Source of the DNA: DATDPY01 sp964395765
Lineage (GTDB): Bacteria; Bacteroidota; Bacteroidia; Cytophagales; Cyclobacteriaceae
Direction: 5' to 3'
DNA: 25,255 nucleotides
Assembly (NCBI GenBank): GCA_964395765.1
Contig: CAYNCU010000030.1
Span: 1-25,255 of the forward strand
In this document: one piece after another, positions 16,069 through 21,936 of the stretch
Position numbering within the stretch: the first letter of the stretch is position 1
How the letters are laid out: the number at the start of each line of letters is the position of its first letter
Position numbers and translations under genes: made by a program
Notes under the pieces: generated by a model
What the model was told of the DNA's origin: nothing
The model's input: the letters and a program-made list of their open reading frames with translations, nothing else
Database searches by the model: none

Positions 16069-17019
16069 ATGAATATAAGCGGATTTTCATTTGTCAGGAA
16101 TGCCACAAAATTGTATTACCCTATCCGGCAATCCATCTTATCAGTATTGCCCCTGGTTGGCGAATTTGTGGTGGCGGTAGGAAAAGGTGATGCGGAGGAC
16201 AGGACAAGAAAAGAAATAGAAAGTATCGGCTCACCGAAAATAAAGATCATCGACACCGAATGGGACCTGGAGAAATATCCGCATGGAACGGAATATGCCC
16301 ACCAGACCGATATTGCCCGGGCACAATGCTCCGGCGACTGGTTATTTTATCTTCAGGGTGATGAGGTATTGCATGAAAAATACATTGAAGAAATAAAAAA
16401 TGCATGTCAAACGTACCTGGAAAATGAAGAGGTAGAGGCTTTCCTTTTTCAATTCCTCCATTTCTGGGGTGATTATTCCCATTATCACAATTCCCACGGC
16501 TGGTACCCTTATGAGATCAGGATCATCCGTAACGATCCCGGTATTCATTCATGGAATGATGCGCAGTCTTTCAGACGTTTTCAACACGTTGATATTCCCG
16601 ACTACCGGAGCAGGGAAGGCACCCGGAAATTGAAGGTGGTAAAACTGAATGCAGCAATTTATCATTACGGCTGGGTCCGGCCGCCGGATCTTATGCAGGA
16701 TAAAAGAAAAGAATTTGCGAAAGCTTACCGCGGGCAGGAGGCTTCCGAAATAGAACATAAAAATGACACGTATTATTTTGATTACGGCCCGCTTTCAGGA
16801 TTGGAAAAATTCAATGCCTCTCACCCGGCCGTGATGGGCGAATGGATTGCAAAATTTAACTGGAAGGATAAACTCCAGTATGCCGGTCCGGTGAATAAGG
16901 ATCGTCCAAAACATAAACATGAAAAATTCAAATACCGTTTGCTCACTTTCCTCGAACAGAAAATTTTACGGGGAAGAAGTATCGGGGGTTTTAAAAATTA
17001 TAAGATCATCAGGCCGTAA
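16069..17019 (+). CDS. Family 2-like glycosyltransferase
   Basis: A 316-residue protein with a GT-A type N-terminal half: ISGFSFVRNATKLYYPIRQSI, then FVVAVGKGDAEDRT, HQTDIARAQCSGDWLFYLQGDEVLHE. The last motif stands where GT2 enzymes carry the metal-binding DxD, here as QGDE, similar to WaaE-type core glycosyltransferases where DADE is usual. The middle has many aromatic and His residues (HFWGDYSHYHNSHGWYPYE) that may form the acceptor site. The C-terminal third is basic. No membrane helix is visible. It follows the GT4 gene by 14 nt, and its stop overlaps the convergent acyltransferase gene by 11 nt. An LPS-core or surface-glycan role is inferred from these neighbours. Confidence 0.8.
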   Translation: MNISGFSFVRNATKLYYPIRQSILSVLPLVGEFVVAVGKGDAEDRTRKEIESIGSPKIKIIDTEWDLEKYPHGTEYAHQTDIARAQCSGDWLFYLQGDEVLHEKYIEEIKNACQTYLENEEVEAFLFQFLHFWGDYSHYHNSHGWYPYEIRIIRNDPGIHSWNDAQSFRRFQHVDIPDYRSREGTRKLKVVKLNAAIYHYGWVRPPDLMQDKRKEFAKAYRGQEASEIEHKNDTYYFDYGPLSGLEKFNASHPAVMGEWIAKFNWKDKLQYAGPVNKDRPKHKHEKFKYRLLTFLEQKILRGRSIGGFKNYKIIRP

Positions 17020-17874
17020 CAGGTTCGGTGGCTGTAGGTTTTTTTTGTTTCCACCGGTTATGCGACCACAGCCAGTCCGATGGCCGCTGCCGGATCGTTG
17101 CTTCAAGAATAGATCCGAACTGATCGGTGATTGATATTTCCTTACCTTCTTCAGGGTCCCTGATGATATCGTGAAATTCAATTTCATAATGCCCTCTCCC
17201 GGTCCTCGACATCGTGCCGTAAAATACGGGGAGGTTAAGGATTTTTGAAATTCGTTCAGGACCATTGATAAACGGCGTTTCCTGGTTCAGGAATTTAATC
17301 CATTTGAGACTTCTTTCCCCTTTCGGGGCCTGGTCGGCGACCATGGCGATAACCCGCGTGCGGTTCCCCCGTTTGTTCTCCTCGCTTAGGATGTATTTTT
17401 TTTCAATCATATAGGCCCCGAACCTGGAACGGATCTTTAGCATCAGCTTTTCAAAAAACCGGCTCTTGACTCTAAGGTATACAGCATCGGGAGGAGTGGT
17501 GAATTGAATGCAGCAAGTGGCCAGCATCCATTCCCAGTTACAGTAATGGGAAGTAAGGGCAAGCAGACTCTGGCCCTTTTGCAGCCGGTCATTCACCAGT
17601 TCCAGGTTTTTAATGTGCGTCCTTTTCACCAGTTCTTCTTTTGAAATGGAAAGAAGCTTTATGGTTTCAAGGAAAACATCGGCGAAATTCCTGTAAAAAG
17701 CCCAGGTGGTTTTTTTTAATTCCTTATCCGTCATCCCGGGGAAAGAAAGAACAAGATTTTTCCGGATTATTTTCCGCCGGTAACCGAAAACCGGACCGAT
17801 GAGAAAGGCTATAAAATCAGCCAGCGGGTATAAAACCCGGAAGGGAATTTTCGATAGGATATAAAAAAAAACAT
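17009..17874 (-). CDS. LpxL/HtrB-family lipid A acyltransferase, start codon separated from the frame by a -1 shift at T9
   Basis: The intact frame from the internal ATG at 17734 gives 241 residues with the acyltransferase motif SHYCNWEW (HX4E) and VADQAPKGERS. LpxL/HtrB proteins are usually 285-310 residues with an N-terminal membrane anchor, so this is short. The same frame continues upstream without a stop to about 17877 and encodes the missing part: ILSKIPFRVLYPLADF, then IAFLIGPVFGYRRKIIRKNL. The only suitable ATG (17874) is followed by nine T and is out of frame by one. With ten T it would read MFFFYILSKIPF and give 288 residues. So the gene is a sequencing indel, a phase-off allele, slippage-corrected, or uses a non-ATG start. 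The enzyme would transfer a secondary acyl chain to lipid A at the inner membrane. Confidence 0.82.
17863..17871 (-). repeat. Nine-base homopolymer (A9 plus strand, T9 in the gene) next to the lpxL-like start
   Basis: Nine consecutive A on the plus strand lie immediately inside the candidate ATG (17874-17872 on minus). Tract length alone decides whether that ATG is in frame with the conserved acyltransferase sequence: nine puts it out of frame, ten or seven would put it in frame. Confidence 0.9.
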
Positions 17875-18011
17875 CAATTTAAGGATACAGGGTAAAATTA
17901 TATAACAATGGCGCCAAACCCAACTGTAAGAGGAAAGAAATAGAAGCCGTCAGGCAGGGCCTGAAATGCCTTATGAGTTTAGAAAAATCAAATATTTAAC
18001 TAAATTTGATT

Positions 18012-18593
18012 ATGAATAAAGAGGGCCAGCCATATCATTATACTACGAAAGAAAAAGACAAGATCTTTGAAGCAGAATTTTTACCCCATATTCATTCCAT
18101 TTATAATTTCGCCTACCGGATAACCTTTAATGAAGATGATGCTAAAGACCTTGTGCAGGAAACCTACATGAAGGCCTTTCGGTTCATTGATTCTTTCCGG
18201 CAGGGAACTAATGCCAAAGCATGGTTGTTTAGAATTTTGAAGAACAATTTCATTAATGAGTTCAGGAAAAGATCCAAGGAACCGCCCAAGGTCGACTACG
18301 AAGAAGTGGAAGCCTATTATAATTCCGAGGATTTGCAACACCCGGCTCAATCGGGCCTGAGGGTGGAAATGGTCCGCGACATGATGGGGGACGAAGTATC
18401 CAAGGCATTGAATTCACTTGAAATTGATTTTCGGACGGTAATTATTTTATGCGATCTGGAAGGATTTACTTACGAGGAGATGGCAAAGATCCTGGACATA
18501 CCCATCGGAACGGTCCGGTCGAGATTACACAGGGCCAGAAATTATTTAAAGGAAAAGCTGAAAATTTATGCAGCCTATATGGGCTATAAATAA
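18012..18593 (+). CDS. ECF-type RNA polymerase sigma factor
   Basis: A 193-residue sigma-70 family protein with only regions 2 and 4. Region 2 is about residues 20-90 (SIYNFAYRITFNEDDAKDLV, QETYMKAFRF, AWLFRILKNNFINEFRK). Region 4 is about 128-185, with the helix-turn-helix TYEEMAKILDIPIGTVRSRL. The frame also opens at a TTG two codons earlier, but the ATG at 18012 is the better start. A TAAATTTG element at 18001-18008 looks promoter-like but lies too close to the ATG to serve it. The next gene, 23 nt on, encodes a small zinc-finger protein of the anti-sigma kind. Such sigma factors often answer envelope or oxidative stress, but the signal here is unknown. Confidence 0.93.
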   Translation: MNKEGQPYHYTTKEKDKIFEAEFLPHIHSIYNFAYRITFNEDDAKDLVQETYMKAFRFIDSFRQGTNAKAWLFRILKNNFINEFRKRSKEPPKVDYEEVEAYYNSEDLQHPAQSGLRVEMVRDMMGDEVSKALNSLEIDFRTVIILCDLEGFTYEEMAKILDIPIGTVRSRLHRARNYLKEKLKIYAAYMGYK

Positions 18594-18616
18594 TTTATTA
18601 AAAGAAAAGGAATGAT

Positions 18617-18865
18617 ATGAAAATTGAACCGTGTACTGATAAAGATCGATGCAATGAAGTGCTGCAATTGGTAATTGACGGAGAAGCAAGCCACGAAGAA
18701 GAAGATTATTTTTATAATCATATCCTTCAATGCCTCGATTGTTCCCATTATTACCTCCTTGAACAAACCATCCGTGAAAAGCTGCGGGATAATGTAAATA
18801 AAAAAGAAGCCCCTGAGGATTTTATCCGGCAGTTGCGGATGAAGATTAAGGATTTGCATAAATAA
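18617..18865 (+). CDS. Small soluble zinc-finger protein, probable anti-sigma factor
   Basis: An 82-residue protein with a HxxxCxxC motif (His35, Cys39, Cys42) inside YNHILQCLDCSHYY, the zinc-binding pattern of ZAS/zf-HC2 anti-sigma domains. A Cys at position 12 is a possible extra ligand. There is no transmembrane segment, so unlike many anti-sigma factors it would be cytoplasmic, possibly sensing redox through the Cys pair. It lies 23 nt after the ECF sigma gene and 13 nt before gmk. An AAAAGGA stretch upstream of the ATG at 18617 is one of the few ribosome-site-like sequences in the window. Control of the adjacent sigma factor is inferred from motif and position. Confidence 0.82.
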   Translation: MKIEPCTDKDRCNEVLQLVIDGEASHEEEDYFYNHILQCLDCSHYYLLEQTIREKLRDNVNKKEAPEDFIRQLRMKIKDLHK

Positions 18866-18878
18866 CCGGGAAGCTTCC

Positions 18879-19442
18879 TTGCACAAAGCTGTTATCATAT
18901 CCGCCCCCTCCGGCGCCGGGAAAACATCCATAGTGAAATGCCTGCTTGAAAAAGAACAAAGACTGGCATTTTCCGTCTCCGCTACCTCACGATCGAAAAG
19001 AAATAATGAAACGGAAGGCCAGGATTATTATTTTATGACACCCTCCGAATTTCTCCGGCAGACCCGCGTAGATGAATTTATAGAATGGGAGCAGGTGTAC
19101 GAGGGAGTTTACTACGGTACGCTTAAGCGGGAGGTCGAAAGAATCTGGAAGGATAATAAAGTGGTGATTTTCGACGTGGATGTGAAAGGCGGGATTAATT
19201 TGAAAAAGTATTTTAAGCAGGATGCACTTTCTATTTTTATTAAGGTGCAGGATATTAAGGTCCTTGAAAAAAGATTGAGAGCCCGGGGAACAGAATCCGA
19301 AGCCACGTTGAAAACCAGGATTGAAAAAGCGACGTCGGAAATGACCTATGAAAAAGAATTTGATATATCCGTCATTAATGATGATCTTGAACTTGCCTGT
19401 GACCGGGTGTTAAATACGGTCAGGAAATTTCTGGATCAGTAA
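18879..19442 (+). CDS. gmk: Guanylate kinase
   Basis: A 187-residue nucleotide kinase that makes GDP from GMP and ATP. The P-loop is APSGAGKT (9-16). GMP-binding features are SVSATSRSKRNNETEGQDYYF and YEGVYYGT, and VIFDVDVKGG and the RLRARGTESEATLKTRI lid segment follow in the correct order. Length is normal (about 185-205). The start is a TTG at 18879: the frame is closed by a TGA upstream, no ATG lies between that stop and the P-loop, and the TTG gives the usual short lead (MHKAVIISAPSG). It follows the zinc-finger gene by 13 nt and nadD by 4 nt, so it may be co-transcribed with the sigma factor. Function is certain; only the start is unusual. Confidence 0.96.
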   Translation: MHKAVIISAPSGAGKTSIVKCLLEKEQRLAFSVSATSRSKRNNETEGQDYYFMTPSEFLRQTRVDEFIEWEQVYEGVYYGTLKREVERIWKDNKVVIFDVDVKGGINLKKYFKQDALSIFIKVQDIKVLEKRLRARGTESEATLKTRIEKATSEMTYEKEFDISVINDDLELACDRVLNTVRKFLDQ

Positions 19443-19446
19443 CGGC

Positions 19447-20031
19447 ATGGCTGAATCTGCTATCGGTTTGTTTTTCGGTTCTTTTAACCCGATCCATATC
19501 GGCCACCTCCTCATTGCCAATGCCGCACTGGATGACGTCAAACTGAAAGAGATCTGGTTCGTGGTATCCCCGCAAAATCCCCACAAGCGCGACAGTAAAT
19601 CACTGGCCCACGAATTCGACAGGCTGGACATGGTGGAAAAGGCGATCAATGATGATTACAGATTCCGCGCCAGTGATATAGAATTTCACATGCCCAAACC
19701 CAATTATACCGTTCACACACTGGCTTATTTGCAGGAAAAACATCCCGGGAAAAAATTTCTCCTGATCATCGGGGAAGATAACCTGGTCTCTTTTAAGAAA
19801 TGGAAAAATTACCAGGTCATTCTTGATCATTACGGCCTGCTCGTCTATCCGCGCTCCGGTTCAAAACCCAGCGACCTGACAAACCACAGGAATGTTAAAA
19901 TGATTGATGCCCCGTTGCTGGATATTTCGGCTTCCTATATCCGTAAATGCATAAAAAAAGGAAAGTCCGTTAAGTATCTCCTGCCCGAAAATGTAATCCG
20001 GTTCATCGACAGCCACGGCCTCTACCGGTAG
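19447..20031 (+). CDS. nadD: Nicotinate-nucleotide adenylyltransferase
   Basis: A 194-residue cytoplasmic enzyme that joins nicotinate mononucleotide to AMP from ATP to make deamido-NAD, a late step of NAD synthesis. The nucleotidyltransferase signature GSFNPIHIGH (11-20) corresponds to GxFxPxHxGH. VVSPQNPHK (39-47), LLIIGEDNLVSFKKWK and the C-terminal ISASYIR (160-166, the ISxxxxR motif) are all present. Length is typical. The gene starts 4 nt after the gmk stop, so it is translated from the same message. The downstream 318 bp are non-coding, and the next gene runs toward it. Confidence 0.95.
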   Translation: MAESAIGLFFGSFNPIHIGHLLIANAALDDVKLKEIWFVVSPQNPHKRDSKSLAHEFDRLDMVEKAINDDYRFRASDIEFHMPKPNYTVHTLAYLQEKHPGKKFLLIIGEDNLVSFKKWKNYQVILDHYGLLVYPRSGSKPSDLTNHRNVKMIDAPLLDISASYIRKCIKKGKSVKYLLPENVIRFIDSHGLYR

Positions 20032-20349
20032 GTAGGCTTTGTAATTTGAAAATTATATATCGATTATAGAGTGTTCATTGTTTATGAACATGTACTCCTG
20101 AATTGAAGTTATTTCCGATCTCCGGCAAATTATGGAATAATCTTTCCTCTGGCTCACAAACCGCAATGACTCAACCTCGTTTATGGCAGCAAAGGGAGGC
20201 TGAATTGAATTTTTCGAACTTCGGCGGAGATTCCTTTAATATTTTACTGATCAATGGGAGATTTATAAACGTTAACCAATTACCCTATAAACCCAGCCAT
20301 TAGTTCTCATTCCTATTCGGCATCAAAAAATCAAAAAATCAGCCGATCA
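20032..20349. other. 318-bp convergent gap between nadD and frr
   Basis: No convincing gene. A 66-codon plus-strand open frame at 20103-20303 has no recognisable domain or start context. A 7-bp hairpin, TGTTCAT (20072-20078) with ATGAACA (20084-20090) around a 5-nt loop, lies soon after nadD but lacks a T-run. Two convergent operons end here, so transcription must stop somewhere in it; I cannot point to a standard terminator. Confidence 0.6.
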
Positions 20350-20910
20350 CTAAACCGTTAGTATATCCTTCTCCTTCTTCTCCAGCAGTTCATCCACTTT
20401 TTTTATGTAGTCGTCAGTCATCTTCTGTACTTCCAGTTCGGCTTTTTTTACGGCATCTTCAGAAATGTGTTCTTTGATCAGTTTCTTCAGGTGTTCATTG
20501 GTATCTTTTCTGATATTCCTGATGCTTACCCTTCCGATCTCGGCTTCATGTTTTGCCTGTTTTACCAGCTGCACCCTTCTTTCTTCGGACAATGGCGGTA
20601 CGTTAAGTCGTATAACCTCGCCATCGCTTTGAGGCATTAACCCGAGATCGCTGGTCTTGATGCATTTTTCTATTTCCGGGATCAGGGTTTTATCCCAGGG
20701 CTTAATGGTGATGGACCGGGCATCCGGCGTGTTGATGGAAGACGCCTGGTTTAACGGCGTGGGGGTCCCGTAATAATCCACCATTAAGCCGTCCAGCATG
20801 CCGGGGCTTGCTTTCCCGGCGCGGATTTTCCCGAAAGCAAAATGAACGTGCTGAATGGCTTTTTCCATTAATTCCTTAGCGTGGTCCAGATTTGAGTTTA
20901 CATCATCCAT
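20350..20910 (-). CDS. frr: Ribosome recycling factor
   Basis: A 186-residue protein that, with EF-G, splits the post-termination ribosome. The family pattern is complete: AFGKIRAGKASPGMLDGLMV near the N-terminus, YYGTPTPLNQ, IKPWDKTLIPEIEKCIKTSD, then GEVIRLNVPPLSEERR and VSIRNIRKDTNE, ending in the long helical hairpin domain. Length equals the usual 185. It is 20 nt downstream of pyrH in the same operon, a very widely conserved pairing. The ATG at 20910 gives MDDVNSNLD, a normal start for the family. Confidence 0.97.
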   Translation of the reverse strand: MDDVNSNLDHAKELMEKAIQHVHFAFGKIRAGKASPGMLDGLMVDYYGTPTPLNQASSINTPDARSITIKPWDKTLIPEIEKCIKTSDLGLMPQSDGEVIRLNVPPLSEERRVQLVKQAKHEAEIGRVSIRNIRKDTNEHLKKLIKEHISEDAVKKAELEVQKMTDDYIKKVDELLEKKEKDILTV

Positions 20911-20930
20911 GACAATAAAAATTGAAATTA

Positions 20931-21635
20931 TTAATTTACCAGTGTTCCGACTTCTTCACCCATCATTATCTTATACAGGTTATCGGGTTTGTTCATATCG
21001 AAAATGATAATCGGCAGGTTGTTTTCCTGGCAAAGGGTAAAGGCGGTCATGTCCATAATTTCATATCCGTTCTTGAAAACTTCCCGGAAAGATATTTTGC
21101 GGATCTTTTTAGCCGTCGGGTCCTTTTCGGGATCGGCCGAATAAAGCCCGTCAACCCGAGTGCCCTTCAGGACAACATCCGCTTCAATTTCAACGGCACG
21201 CAGACTGGCCGTTGTATCTGTAGTAAAATACGGGCTTCCCATACCGGCGCCGAAAATTACAATCCGCCCTTTTTCAAGATGGCGGATGGCCCTGCGGCGA
21301 ATAAACATTTCACATACCTGCTCTATTTTCAAACCGGACATTAAACGGGTATACATACCTGCTTTTTCCATCGCGCTTTGCAGGGCCACCCCGTTCATCA
21401 CGGTTGCCAGCATCCCCATATAATCGCCTTGTACTCTTTCCACCCCGATTTTTTCCGCATCCGATCCCCTGAATATATTTCCTCCCCCTATCACAATGGC
21501 GATCTCAATATTCAGGTCTTTTATCTTTTTAATTTCCCTGGAATAATGTTCCAGCCGCAGGGGATCTATACCGTATTTCTTTTCACCCATGAGGGCTTCA
21601 CCACTTAGTTTCAGGAGGATTCTTTTAAATTTCAT
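20931..21635 (-). CDS. pyrH: UMP kinase
   Basis: A 234-residue amino-acid-kinase-fold enzyme that phosphorylates UMP to UDP. KLSGEAL (9-15) and the phosphate-binding IGGGNIFRG (49-57) are present. So are DYMGMLATVMNGVALQSAME, then FGAGMGSPYFTTDTTASLRAVEI, KGTRVDGLYSADPEKDPTA and a C-terminal ...IMMGEEVGTLV typical of PyrH. Length is normal for hexameric bacterial UMP kinases. It is the first gene of a pyrH-frr operon. A near-consensus Bacteroidota promoter lies at 21656-21685, giving a short leader. tsf and rpsB, often upstream of pyrH, are not here; a peptidase gene is divergent instead. Confidence 0.97.
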   Translation of the reverse strand: MKFKRILLKLSGEALMGEKKYGIDPLRLEHYSREIKKIKDLNIEIAIVIGGGNIFRGSDAEKIGVERVQGDYMGMLATVMNGVALQSAMEKAGMYTRLMSGLKIEQVCEMFIRRRAIRHLEKGRIVIFGAGMGSPYFTTDTTASLRAVEIEADVVLKGTRVDGLYSADPEKDPTAKKIRKISFREVFKNGYEIMDMTAFTLCQENNLPIIIFDMNKPDNLYKIMMGEEVGTLVN

Positions 21636-21655
21636 TAAATTTTATCTTCGTTTCA

Positions 21656-21685
21656 CAAATATAACAGGACGGCCCGTATAACAAA
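21656..21685 (-). promoter_or_regulatory. Bacteroidota-type promoter for pyrH-frr
   Basis: On the minus strand a TTTG (21685-21682) is followed after 18 nt by TATATTTG (21663-21656), an exact TAnnTTTG. This matches the -33/-7 arrangement of the Bacteroidota housekeeping sigma factor. The pyrH ATG lies 20 nt past the -7 element, so the leader would be short. Confidence 0.7.
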
Positions 21686-21701
21686 ATACAGCCTTTTATT
21701 T

Positions 21702-21847
21702 AAATCCCAAATCACCAATTAATAACCCAATATCAATATTCAATACCCGAAACATGATTTTGAAAAATTGCCTGTTTGTTTAATTGATTATTGGACATTG
21801 GAATTTAATTATTATTTGATTATTGTTATTTGTGATTATTAATTATA
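21702..21847. repeat. AT-rich imperfect inverted-repeat element, copy C
   Basis: The left arm begins aaatcccaaatcaccaatta. The right arm ends tgattattaattat and reads on the other strand with the same vocabulary. The block 21783-21807 matches 7063-7087 in reverse complement, 24 of 25 positions. The element occupies most of the gap between the divergent pyrH and peptidase genes, just upstream of both promoter regions. No coding potential. Confidence 0.65.
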
Positions 21848-21912
21848 GATCCCGGCCTTTAAAATAAATTTATCTCCTGCACCTCCAATAAGTGACTTTC
21901 CCAGTTTAGTTA

Positions 21913-21920
21913 TATTTTTG
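21913..21920 (+). promoter_or_regulatory. Possible -7 element for the M1 peptidase gene
   Basis: TATTTTTG is an exact TAnnTTTG match ending 16 nt before the ATG at 21937. A TTG at the proper -33 spacing is not visible, so the call rests on one half-site. Confidence 0.35.
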
Positions 21921-21936
21921 CCCAAACCGAAAATAC

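Noticed and set aside
18001..18008. TAAATTTG promoter-like element before the ECF sigma gene
   Set aside because: Exact TAnnTTTG match, but only 4 nt before the ATG and with no TTG at the -33 spacing; a start from it would fall inside the gene.
20072..20090. TGTTCAT/ATGAACA hairpin after nadD as a terminator or operator
   Set aside because: Perfect 7-bp stem but no following T-run; listed only within the gap description.
20103..20303. 66-codon open frame between nadD and frr
   Set aside because: No domain, no ribosome site or promoter, and composition like the surrounding non-coding DNA.
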